Positions 38,563 to 45,744 of a stretch of DNA of 64,000 bases are shown piece by piece. The position numbers and the translations under genes are program-made. Under the pieces are notes generated by a model. The model was not told the origin of the DNA. It saw nothing but the letters and a program-made list of their open reading frames with translations, and did not search any database. Each line of letters starts with the position of its first letter. The first letter of the stretch is position 1. Origin of the DNA: Actinomadura rayongensis (GTDB lineage Bacteria > Actinomycetota > Actinomycetes > Streptosporangiales > Streptosporangiaceae); contig NZ_WUTW01000004.1 in the NCBI RefSeq assembly GCF_009831215.1, positions 124,001 through 188,000 on the forward strand, written 5' to 3'.

Positions 38563-38597
38563 GTCCCATGGATTTATGGGACGAAGTCACATGGGAC
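38563..38597. promoter_or_regulatory. Operator-like repeats between SCP2 and merR genes
   Basis: GTCCCAT (38563-38569) and ATGGGAC (38576-38582) form a dyad with a 6-base centre. A third half-site ATGGGAC lies at 38591-38597. TAGGAT (38610-38615) downstream is a possible -10 for the MerR gene. Binding by the MerR protein is inferred from position. Confidence 0.55.
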
Positions 38598-38650
38598 AGA
38601 TTGTGCGGATAGGATCATGGAAACGTCAAGACCCCGGATGGCAGGAACGC

Positions 38651-39421
38651 ATGGCGACCTACCGCATCGACGAGCTGGCCCGCACGGCCGGGACGACCGT
38701 CCGCAACGTGCGCGCCTTCCAGGAGCGCGGCGTACTGCCGCCGCCCCGGCGGCACGGCCGGACGGGCGTCTACGACGACTCCCACCTGGCCAGGATCCGG
38801 CTCGTCGTGCAGCTCCAGGAGCGCGGCTACACCTTCGCCGCCATCGCCGAGCTGATCTCCGCGTGGGAGCAGGGGCACGACATCGGCGAGCTGCTGGGCC
38901 TGGAGAAGGTGCTGACGGACCCGTGGACGGACGAGATCCCCGGCCACGTCACGCTCGCCGAGCTGGGCGACCTGTTCTTCCCCGCCCACGGCCCCGCGCC
39001 GACCCCCGAGCGGGTCGCCGAGCTGCTGCGGCGCGCCGAGGAGCTGGGGTTCGTGGAGCCCGCCGGGGACCGGTACCGCGTGCCGAGCCCGCGGCTGCTC
39101 AACGTCGGCGCCGAGCTGGCCGCCGCCGGGATCCCGCTGGAGGCCGTGTTCGACATCGCCGCGCAGCTCGCCGAGGACTGCCGGACGATCGCGCGCCGGT
39201 TCGTCCGGCTCACCGTCGAGCACGCCGACCTGGACGACGTGGCGGGCTACCGCGACCGGACGGACCTGCCCGATCTCGCCCGGCTGATCACCCGGCTCCG
39301 GCCGCTCGCCCAGTCCGCCGTCCACGGCCTGCTCGCGCGCGGGATGCAGACCGAGGTCATGGCCGCGTTCGGCGACCGGATCGAGGGCCTCGCGCTGCGG
39401 GAGGAGCCCGACGCGGGCTGA
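38651..39421 (+). CDS. MerR-family transcriptional regulator
   Basis: 256 residues. The HTH at about 1-70 ('TYRIDELARTAGTTVRNVRAFQERGVLPPPRRHGRTGVYDDSHLARIRLVVQLQERGYTFAAIAELI') is MerR-type; the 180-residue C-terminal region is helical, without cysteine metal ligands, so it probably senses an organic ligand. ATG at 38651 after 'GGCAGGAACGC'. It is divergent from the SCP2 pair, which it likely controls. Confidence 0.83.
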   Translation: MATYRIDELARTAGTTVRNVRAFQERGVLPPPRRHGRTGVYDDSHLARIRLVVQLQERGYTFAAIAELISAWEQGHDIGELLGLEKVLTDPWTDEIPGHVTLAELGDLFFPAHGPAPTPERVAELLRRAEELGFVEPAGDRYRVPSPRLLNVGAELAAAGIPLEAVFDIAAQLAEDCRTIARRFVRLTVEHADLDDVAGYRDRTDLPDLARLITRLRPLAQSAVHGLLARGMQTEVMAAFGDRIEGLALREEPDAG

Positions 39422-39460
39422 CCCCCGCGTTCGACCGGCCGGGTCCCGGCATGCCATGAT

Positions 39461-39485
39461 GTCGATAATGATTTTCATTCTCGAC
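39461..39485. promoter_or_regulatory. Zur-box-like palindrome before the CobW-like operon
   Basis: Two 11-base arms, GTCGATAATGA (39461-39471) and TCATTCTCGAC (39475-39485), around TTT with one mismatch. The core AATGATTTTCATT closely resembles actinomycete Zur boxes (TGaaAATGATTTTCA type). It ends 12 bases before the ATG, directly ahead of the AGGAGG ribosome site, where binding would block transcription. Confidence 0.75.
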
Positions 39486-39497
39486 TAGGAGGCGCGC

Positions 39498-40637
39498 ATG
39501 TCCGTCCCTGTGGTGCTCGTGGCGGGGCTGCACGGACCCGCCCGCGAGGCCGTGGTCGACCGGCTGCTGCGGGAGCGGCCCGGATCCCTCGCCGTCCACC
39601 ACGACCTGCGCGCGATCACCGGCGGGAACGCCGTCCGCGTCGTGCGCGACGCCGCCGGGGCGCGCGACCGCGCCGTCGTGCGGCTCGTCCACGGCTGCGT
39701 GACGTGCACGGTCCGGGAAGACCTCGTCCCGGTGCTGCGCAGCCACGCCCGGCACGCCGCGCTGCTGATCGTGGACCTGTGGGACTCGGTCGAGCCGCGG
39801 ACCGTCGCCGAGGCCCTGCACGCCGAGGGTTTCGGGCTGACGGGCGTCCTCACCGCGCTGGACCCCGAGCTGACGCCGGTGGACGTCTGCCGGGGCGAAC
39901 CGCTCCAGGCCGTCGGCAAGCCGGGCGCGGCCGGGGACGAGCGGCATCTCGCCGAGGTGCTCGTCCGGCAGATCGAGTACGCGACCGCGCTCGTCCTGCC
40001 CGAGGTGCTGCCCGGCGTCCTGCCCGGCACCGACCCCGAGGACGTCGCCCTCTGCGCCGACCTGCTCGGGCACTTCGCGCCGCTGACGCCCGTCCACCGG
40101 CCCGGCGACCCGCTGCCGCCGCTGGACGGCCCGCCGCTGTGCGCCCGCGACCTCGCCGCCCGCCTCGACCCCGCCACCGCGCGGTTGCCGCCGGGGGCGA
40201 GCACGGACGCGGCCGACACCGTCGTCTGGCGGCACACCGCGCCGCTGCACCCCGAGCGGTTCTTCGACGCCGCCGACGCGCTCGCGATCGAGTCGGTGCG
40301 CAGCCGGGGCCGGTTCTGGCTGGCCACCCGTCCGGACCGGATGCTCGCCTGGGACGCCGTCGCCGGGATCGTCACCGTCGAGGACGCCGGGCCGTGGCTG
40401 GCGTCGCTGCCCGCCGCCGCGTGGGACCTCGTGCCGCCGCTGCGGCGCGCGGCGGCGTCCCTGGACTGGACGCCCCCGCACGGCGACCGCGTCCAGCACC
40501 TCGTCTTCACCGGCGCCGACCTGGACCGCGCCCGCATCCATGCGCTGCTCGGCTCCTGCCTGCTCGCGCCCGGCGAGTCCGCCGCCGGGCTGGACGACCC
40601 GTTCGCGCCGTTCCTCGACGTCGGCGAGGCCGCGTGA
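39498..40637 (+). CDS. CobW/COG0523-like protein with degenerate P-loop
   Basis: 379 residues. The layout is that of COG0523 zinc chaperone GTPases: N-terminal nucleotide region, metal motif, and a CobW_C domain ('VVWRHTAPLHPERFFDAADALAIESVRSRGRFWLATRPDRMLAWDAVAG'). The Walker A reads 'VAGLHGPAREAVVDRL', lacking the Lys-Thr, and the GCxCC motif is 'HGCVTCTVRED' (Cys67, Cys70, middle Cys replaced by Thr). GTPase activity is therefore doubtful. Mycobacterial zinc-starvation operons also carry a CobW-annotated accessory protein linked to alternative ribosomes (from memory). The upstream Zur-like box supports a zinc-limitation role. Confidence 0.78.
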   Translation: MSVPVVLVAGLHGPAREAVVDRLLRERPGSLAVHHDLRAITGGNAVRVVRDAAGARDRAVVRLVHGCVTCTVREDLVPVLRSHARHAALLIVDLWDSVEPRTVAEALHAEGFGLTGVLTALDPELTPVDVCRGEPLQAVGKPGAAGDERHLAEVLVRQIEYATALVLPEVLPGVLPGTDPEDVALCADLLGHFAPLTPVHRPGDPLPPLDGPPLCARDLAARLDPATARLPPGASTDAADTVVWRHTAPLHPERFFDAADALAIESVRSRGRFWLATRPDRMLAWDAVAGIVTVEDAGPWLASLPAAAWDLVPPLRRAAASLDWTPPHGDRVQHLVFTGADLDRARIHALLGSCLLAPGESAAGLDDPFAPFLDVGEAA

Positions 40638-40653
40638 GCCGCGCCGGTACGGG

Positions 40654-41688
40654 ATGATGGCGGGCGTGTCCGTCGAGAGTCCCGCCTGGGAGGACGACGT
40701 CCTCCCCCCGCCCGACTGGGGCAGGAAGCCGCGTTCGCCGCTCACGACGGCGTCCGCCTTGTTCGCCGGGTCCGCCTTGCTGCTCGTCGCCGGACGGCTG
40801 TGGATCGCGCCCGCGCTGGACGTCCGCGCCGTGGACGCCTGGACGACCGTGTTCGTCGCCGTCTGCGTCCAGGCCCTGCCGTTCCTCGTGTTCGGGGTGG
40901 CGCTGTCAGCGGCGATCACCGCGTTCGTCCCGGCCGGGTTCTGGACGCGCGTCCTGCCCCGCAGGCCCGGCGCGGCCGTGCCGGTCGCCGGGGCGCTCGG
41001 CGCGGTCCTGCCCGGCTGCGAGTGCGCGTCGGTGCCCGTCGCGGGCGGGCTGATGGCGCGCGGCGTGGCGCCGTCGGCGGCGCTGGCGTTCCTGCTCGCC
41101 GCGCCGGCCGTGAACCCGGTCGTGCTGGTGTCCACGGCGGTGGCGTTCCCGGGGCGCCCCGAGATGGTCGCCGGACGGTTCGCGGCGTCGCTGCTCACCG
41201 CCGTCGTCGCGGGCTGGGCGTGGCTGGCGTTCGGCCGGGGCTCGTGGCTGCGCGTGTTGCCGCAGCGCCCTTCCGCCGCCGGGGACGGCCGGTGGGACGC
41301 CTTCCGGAGCGCGATGGCGCACGACATCCTGCACGCCGGGGGCTTCCTCGTCGTCGGCGGGGCCGCCGCCGCGACGATCAACGTGGCGCTGCCCGCGTCG
41401 TGGGTCGCGTCCGTCGCCGGGATCCCGGTCGTCTCGATCCTCGTCCTCGCGCTGCTGGCCGTGCTCATGTCGATCTGCTCGGAGGCGGACGCGTTCGTCG
41501 CGGCCAGCCTCACCGGGTTCTCCCCCACCGCGCGGCTGGTCTTCCTCGTCGTCGGGCCGATGGTCGACCTCAAGCTGATCGCCTTGCAGACCGGCTTCTT
41601 CGGACGTGCGTTCGCCGTGCGATTCATCCCGCTCACGTTCGCGCTCGCCGTCGTGTCCGGGACGGCCGTGGGGAGCGTGCTGCTGTGA
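40654..41688 (+). CDS. Permease of the DUF318/ArsP_1 (YcgR-like) family
   Basis: 344 residues with about eight membrane spans. The conserved intramembrane motifs are 'VLPGCECASVPVAGGLMARGV', 'AFLLAAPAVNPVVLVST' and 'MSICSEADAFVAASLTGFSP', as in UPF0718/ArsP permeases. It sits between a Zur-box CobW-like gene and a TIGR03943 gene; the permease/TIGR03943 pair is conserved and thought to be involved in metal handling. The start is uncertain among two adjacent ATGs (40654, 40657) and a GTG at 40666. Confidence 0.78.
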   Translation: MMAGVSVESPAWEDDVLPPPDWGRKPRSPLTTASALFAGSALLLVAGRLWIAPALDVRAVDAWTTVFVAVCVQALPFLVFGVALSAAITAFVPAGFWTRVLPRRPGAAVPVAGALGAVLPGCECASVPVAGGLMARGVAPSAALAFLLAAPAVNPVVLVSTAVAFPGRPEMVAGRFAASLLTAVVAGWAWLAFGRGSWLRVLPQRPSAAGDGRWDAFRSAMAHDILHAGGFLVVGGAAAATINVALPASWVASVAGIPVVSILVLALLAVLMSICSEADAFVAASLTGFSPTARLVFLVVGPMVDLKLIALQTGFFGRAFAVRFIPLTFALAVVSGTAVGSVLL

Positions 41689-42395
41689 GCAGGCCCGCGC
41701 AGAACCTGCTGCTCGTCGCGCTCGGCGCGGCGGCGCTGTGGATCACGCTCGCGACCGGGGAGTACCTGAGCTACGTGCGGCCGGGGTTCCGGATCCCGCT
41801 GGCGGCGGCCGGGGCGGTGCTGGTCGTCCTCGGCGGCGCCGGGATGCTGCGCGACCGGCGCGCCGCGTCCGCGCACGGGCACCACCACCACGGGCCGGGC
41901 GTGGCGTGGCTGCTCGCGGCGCCGGTCGTGGCCGTGGCCGTCGTGGCGCCGCCCGCGCTCGGGTCGTTCAGCGCCACCCGGACCGCGTCCCGTCCGGCGC
42001 CGCCCCCGCCGCCGCCCGACGAGGGGTACCCGGCGCTGCCCGTCACCGCCGAGCCCGACGACATGTCGCTCGGCGAGTACATCGGCCGCGCGTTCCAGGC
42101 CCAGGACGGACGGCCCGAGGTGCTCGGGGACGCGACCGTCCGGCTCACCGGGTTCGCCACCCCGCGCAAGGGCGGCGGCTGGTTCCTCACCCGGATGGTG
42201 ATCGCGTGCTGCGCGGGGGACGCCGTGCCGTTCCGCGTGGTCGTCCACGGCGCGCCCTCGCCCGGGGCCGACCGGTGGGTGCGCGTCACCGGCACCTGGC
42301 ACCGTCCCCCGGCCGGACTCCGCAGGACCACCGAACCGGCGCTGGACGCGCGGCGCGTGATCCGCATCCCCCGGCCCGCGCGTCCCTACGAATGA
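41685..42395 (+). CDS. TIGR03943-family membrane/extracytoplasmic protein (YcgQ-like)
   Basis: 236 residues. Two or three N-terminal membrane helices surround a His-rich loop ('HGHHHHGPG'), a Pro-rich linker follows, then an extracytoplasmic OB-like domain with 'LGEYIGRAFQAQ', 'VRLTGFATPRKGGGWFLTRMVIACCAGDAVPFRVVVHG'. The histidines and Cys pair suggest metal binding. GTG at 41685 overlaps the permease stop (GTGA), so the two are produced together. Confidence 0.78.
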   Translation: MSRPAQNLLLVALGAAALWITLATGEYLSYVRPGFRIPLAAAGAVLVVLGGAGMLRDRRAASAHGHHHHGPGVAWLLAAPVVAVAVVAPPALGSFSATRTASRPAPPPPPPDEGYPALPVTAEPDDMSLGEYIGRAFQAQDGRPEVLGDATVRLTGFATPRKGGGWFLTRMVIACCAGDAVPFRVVVHGAPSPGADRWVRVTGTWHRPPAGLRRTTEPALDARRVIRIPRPARPYE

Positions 42396-42408
42396 AACGT
42401 CCGGAATC

Positions 42409-42414
42409 TAGAGT
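42409..42414 (+). promoter_or_regulatory. -10 box of a leaderless ltrA-like gene
   Basis: TAGAGT six bases before the ATG at 42421, with no ribosome site between. The -35 is not clear. Confidence 0.45.
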
Positions 42415-42420
42415 GTGGCC

Positions 42421-43599
42421 ATGACCGATATCCGGACGAGCGCGTGGCGCGGCGTCATGACCGGCCGCGACCCCGGCGAGGAGCACCGCGCCTCGACCCC
42501 GCTGGAGCTGCTGTTCGACCTCTGCTTCGTCGTCGCGGTCTCCCAGGCCGCCGCGCAGCTGCACCACTCGCTGGGCGAGGGCCACGCCGGATCGGGCGTG
42601 CTCGGGTACGCGATGGTGTTCTTCGCGATCTGGTGGGCGTGGATGAACTTCACGTGGTTCGCGTCCTCCTACGACACCGACGACGTCCCGTACCGGCTGC
42701 TGACGCTGCTCCAGATGGCCGGCGTGCTCGTGCTGGCCGCCGGGGTGAGCGACGCCCTCGACCACTACGACTTCACGCTCATCACCGTCGGCTACGTGAT
42801 CATGCGGATCGCGATGGTGATCCAGTGGGCGCGGGCCGCCCGCGAGGACCCGGCGCGGCGCGGGACGGACCTGCGGTACGCGGCGGGGATCGCGGCCGTC
42901 CAGGTCGGCTGGGTGGTCCGGCTCGCGCTGCCGCACCCGTTCGACTACGCGGGCTTCGCGCTGCTCGTCGTGGCGGAGCTGGCGGTTCCCGTGTGGGCGG
43001 AGTTCCGCGGCCCGTCCGTGACGCCCTGGCACCCCGGCCACATCGCCGAGCGGTACGGCCTGTTCACGATCATCGTGCTCGGCGAGGTGATCCTCGCGAC
43101 GCTCAACGGGATCCGGTCGGCGCTGAGCGAGCACGGCCTGTCGGTGTCCCTGGGCCTGATCGCCGGGGGCGCGCTGCTCCTGGTCTTCGCGCTCTGGTGG
43201 ATCTACTTCACCGGCGCCGAGGCCGAGTTCCCCACCCTGCGGACCGCGCTGACCTGGGGCTACGGGCACTACGTCGTCTTCGCGGCGGTGGCGGCGCTCG
43301 GCGCGGGCCTGGAGGCCGCCGTGAGCGCCGCCGAACACCACGGCCACCTGTCCCCCGAACACGCGGCCTGGGCCGTGGCGGTCCCGGCGGCGGTCTACCT
43401 GATCGTCCTTGCCGTCCTGCACCGCGTCGGCGGCATCGCCCCGCAGGGCCCGCCGATCCCGGCCATCGCCGGCGCCGTCGCCCTGCTCGTCCTCGCCGCC
43501 CTCGCCGGCCCGCTCACCCTGGGCGGCGCGGTCCTCGGCATGGGCCTCACGGTGACGGCCGTCCTCGCGGGCTACCTCATCACCGACCAGCGCCGCTGA
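42421..43599 (+). CDS. Low-temperature-requirement protein A (LtrA) family membrane protein
   Basis: 392 residues, about 11 membrane spans. 'RASTPLELLFDLCFVVAVSQAAAQLHHSL', 'FFAIWWAWMNFTWFASSYDTDDVPYRLLTLLQMAGVLVLAAG', 'HIAERYGLFTIIVLGEVILA' and 'ALWWIYFTGAEA' are the family's landmarks. LtrA was named from a Listeria cold-growth mutant; the molecular function is unknown. ATG at 42421 (an in-frame GTG lies six bases upstream) fits a leaderless transcript. Confidence 0.85.
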   Translation: MTDIRTSAWRGVMTGRDPGEEHRASTPLELLFDLCFVVAVSQAAAQLHHSLGEGHAGSGVLGYAMVFFAIWWAWMNFTWFASSYDTDDVPYRLLTLLQMAGVLVLAAGVSDALDHYDFTLITVGYVIMRIAMVIQWARAAREDPARRGTDLRYAAGIAAVQVGWVVRLALPHPFDYAGFALLVVAELAVPVWAEFRGPSVTPWHPGHIAERYGLFTIIVLGEVILATLNGIRSALSEHGLSVSLGLIAGGALLLVFALWWIYFTGAEAEFPTLRTALTWGYGHYVVFAAVAALGAGLEAAVSAAEHHGHLSPEHAAWAVAVPAAVYLIVLAVLHRVGGIAPQGPPIPAIAGAVALLVLAALAGPLTLGGAVLGMGLTVTAVLAGYLITDQRR

Positions 43600-43604
43600 A
43601 AACG

Positions 43605-43637
43605 CGAACGGCCCCGGCGGTGTGCCGGGGCCGTTCG
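43605..43637. terminator. 14-bp perfect hairpin between convergent genes
   Basis: Arms 43605-43618 (CGAACGGCCCCGGC) and 43624-43637 pair exactly around GGTGT. It ends both the ltrA-like gene (+) and the double-psi beta-barrel gene (-). Confidence 0.85.
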
Positions 43638-43647
43638 TTGGGGGTGA

Positions 43648-44214
43648 TTATCCGAGGGGCTTGGGGGTGCCCTTCTTGCCCGGGCCGTGGCCCCACTTCA
43701 GGACCTCGTACTTGACGCCCTTGATGTGGCCCTCGCTGGTACCGGTGTCGTACTTGCTGTTGGGCTTCTTCCCGTCGATCAGGTGACGGAAGGTGTAGGT
43801 GTCCAGGTCCAGCATCACCCCGCGATGCGAGGGCTCACCCGGACCCACATCACCCACGAACCCGGTGACACTACGACCCTCGTAGGAGACCTTCACCTTG
43901 GTGTTCATCGGCCACGACGGGCTGGCGAACATCCCCTTCTGCATCGGCTTACCCGACGCCGGAGCACCGGTGTCACCGTTCACACCCGACCCGTCGTCCC
44001 AGAAGTAGGACGCGGTCGTCGAACCGGTCAGCAGCGCCTTCTTCTTCGCGGGCGCCTTCTTCGCGTGAGTGGTCTGCGTGGCGGCGGCGGTCGTGCCCGT
44101 GGCCTTGGTGGTGTGGTCCTCGGTGCTGGCGTTGACCACGCCGGCGACCATCATGCCGGCCAGAGCCGACCCGGTGACCGTGGCCAGAAGGGCGTTCGTC
44201 GCTCGCTTGTGCAT
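43648..44214 (-). CDS. Secreted double-psi beta-barrel (RlpA/expansin-like) protein
   Basis: 188 residues. A signal peptide ('MHKRATNALLATVTGSALAGMMVAGVVNA') and a Thr/Lys/Ala-rich linker ('TTHAKKAPAKKKALL') precede a DPBB domain: 'ASYFWDDGSGVNGDTGAPASGKPMQKGMFASPSWPMNTKVKVSYEGRSVTGFVGDVGPG' and 'HRGVMLDLDTYTFRHLI'. The conserved Asp residues (GDVGPG, LDLD) resemble RlpA and bacterial expansins, which cleave or loosen glycan. Lys/Gly-rich C-terminus. ATG at 44214 follows AAAGGATTCTTC. The long structured 5' region suggests control at RNA level. Confidence 0.75.
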   Translation of the reverse strand: MHKRATNALLATVTGSALAGMMVAGVVNASTEDHTTKATGTTAAATQTTHAKKAPAKKKALLTGSTTASYFWDDGSGVNGDTGAPASGKPMQKGMFASPSWPMNTKVKVSYEGRSVTGFVGDVGPGEPSHRGVMLDLDTYTFRHLIDGKKPNSKYDTGTSEGHIKGVKYEVLKWGHGPGKKGTPKPLG

Positions 44215-44580
44215 GAAGAATCCTTTGTTCGGCGGACAGAACGACCGCTCCAGGCCCGGACACGGGCGTGCGTCACCCGCTACGGGCGTGCAGTGCGGAG
44301 CGGCGGCCGGGAAAGACATCCCGGCGCGGGCGCCGTGCGAAGGAGGGAGAAGAAAGGCCGCCGTTGAATGGCCGGCCGGTCCCGCCCGTCAGAAAGAGGC
44401 GGGGCACGACGCTTCAGGTTGGTGCCAGGTCATCACAACACCTGCACCACCCCAACGATTCCCCCGAAAGGTAAAGAATGACCAGGTCACGGCCACCCTG
44501 TCGTTGGGATCTGACGGTTATAACCACCCGGGCGCGCAAACCATGCCCCACGAAAGGTAAAGAACCCGAGGGGCGTGCGT
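44215..44580 (-). promoter_or_regulatory. Long repeat-bearing leader of the DPBB gene
   Basis: On the minus strand the motif TTCTTTACCTTTCG occurs twice exactly (44564-44551 and 44478-44465), 86 bases apart. Between and around them are inverted repeats: CCCAACGA (44451-44458) against TCGTTGGG (44501-44508), CCAGGTCA twice (44482-44489, 44425-44432) and the palindrome GGTTATAACC (44516-44525), which could hold a -10. No gene is supported. The layout suggests a structured leader or a double promoter with duplicated factor sites; I cannot match it to a known riboswitch. Confidence 0.45.
44465..44564. repeat. Two exact 14-bp direct repeats
   Basis: CGAAAGGTAAAGAA at 44465-44478 and 44551-44564, 86 bp apart start to start, in the leader of the DPBB gene. 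Confidence 0.85.
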
Positions 44581-44692
44581 TGATTGGCGGAAAGGCCTTG
44601 CCATAAAGGCGATGGAAGCCAATCGACCGGCGTCCGGGATCCGATCCTTGACGGCGGGCGACGCCGGGGCTACCCTCACGGCAACCGGTTCC

Positions 44693-44704
44693 GGAATCGA
44701 TTCC
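44693..44704. promoter_or_regulatory. LacI-family operator, regulator side
   Basis: GGAATCGATTCC, a perfect 12-bp palindrome 22 bases before the LacI-type start codon. The same 12 bases occur before the beta-glucosidase gene (47227-47238), and the flanks match further (CTGGAATCGATTCC on one side). Confidence 0.8.
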
Positions 44705-44726
44705 AGAAGCAGCGGGAGGGCGGATC

Positions 44727-45743
44727 ATGGCGCGACGGCGGGTCACGATGGCGGACCTGGCGACGGCGGCGGGCGTCAGCAAGCCTACGGTGTCGCGGGC
44801 CCTGAACGGCCATCCCGACGTCGGCGCGGAGACCCGGGAGCGGATCCTGCGGCTGGCCGAGGAGATCGGCTACGTCCCGAGCATGAGCGCCCAGGCGCTG
44901 CGCACCGGACGGTTCAAGATGCTGGGCCTGCTCGTCCCGAACATCGCGTGGGACTGGATGCCCGACGTCATCCGGGGCGTGACCGAGGAGGCCGACCGGC
45001 GCGGCTACGCGATCCTGCTCCAGCCGATGGACGCCAGCGCCAAGACCGAGGCGGACTTCGTCGAGCGGGTGCTGCCGGTGCTCCCGGTGGACGGCCTCGT
45101 CCTCGTCATCCCGCCCGGCCTGGTCGAGCGGATCGCCGAACTGCACGCCGGGGGCCTGAAGGTGGTCGCGATCGACGACCGGGTGGAGCGGCCCCAGTTC
45201 CCGTCCGTCGAGACCACCGACCGCGAGAGCGTCCGCCGCGTCACCGAGCACCTGATCGCCACCGGACGCCGCCGGATCGCGTTCGCCTCCTCCGACGACA
45301 CCCGCAACCTGCGGCTGCGCCGGGACGGCTACCGCGACGCGCTCGCGGCGGCGGGCCTGCCCGAGACGGTGCTGATGACGTCCGACCTCGACCACCGGGC
45401 CCTCGCCGCCGAGGTCGCGCGGCGCGCGGACGAGTTCGACGCCGTCGTCACCGCCTTCGACGACCTGGCGTTCACCGTGCTGGCCGCGCTGCGCGACGCC
45501 GGCCGCCGGGTGCCCGAGGACGTCGCGGTGACCGGGTTCGACGACGTCCCGGCGGCGCGGCTCACCCATCCGGCGCTGACCACGGTCCGCGCCCCCTTCT
45601 ACGAGCTGGGCGCGGCGGCCGTGCACATGCTGATCCAGGCCGTCGAGGGCGAGGCGATCCCCGACCGGGTCGTCCTGCCCGCCGAGCCGGTCGTCCGGGA
45701 ATCCTCACGGCCCGGCGACGTTCACCCCCTGAACGGAGAATGA
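44727..45743 (+). CDS. LacI-family transcriptional regulator
   Basis: 338 residues. The HTH with hinge ('VTMADLATAAGVSKPTVSRALNGHPDVGAETRERILRLAEEIGYVPSMSAQALRTGR') and a periplasmic-binding-like effector domain ('LGLLVPNIAWDWMPDVIRGVTEEADRRGYAILLQP', 'AVTGFDDVPAARLTHPALTTVRAPFYELGAAAV') are complete. It likely senses a sugar or glycoside and represses itself, the downstream permease and the GH1 glucosidase through two identical operators. ATG at 44727 after GGGAGGGCGG. The permease ATG follows one base after its stop codon. Confidence 0.9.
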   Translation: MARRRVTMADLATAAGVSKPTVSRALNGHPDVGAETRERILRLAEEIGYVPSMSAQALRTGRFKMLGLLVPNIAWDWMPDVIRGVTEEADRRGYAILLQPMDASAKTEADFVERVLPVLPVDGLVLVIPPGLVERIAELHAGGLKVVAIDDRVERPQFPSVETTDRESVRRVTEHLIATGRRRIAFASSDDTRNLRLRRDGYRDALAAAGLPETVLMTSDLDHRALAAEVARRADEFDAVVTAFDDLAFTVLAALRDAGRRVPEDVAVTGFDDVPAARLTHPALTTVRAPFYELGAAAVHMLIQAVEGEAIPDRVVLPAEPVVRESSRPGDVHPLNGE

Positions 45744-45744
45744 G

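Noticed and set aside
39498..40637. Annotation as a working CobW GTPase for cobalamin synthesis
   Set aside because: The P-loop lysine is missing and the context is a zinc-type operator with metal permease genes, so a cobalamin role is unlikely.
44215..44580. c-di-AMP (ydaO-type) riboswitch before the DPBB gene
   Set aside because: The characteristic conserved blocks of that riboswitch are not visible. Only unrelated repeats are present, so I left it as an unassigned leader.
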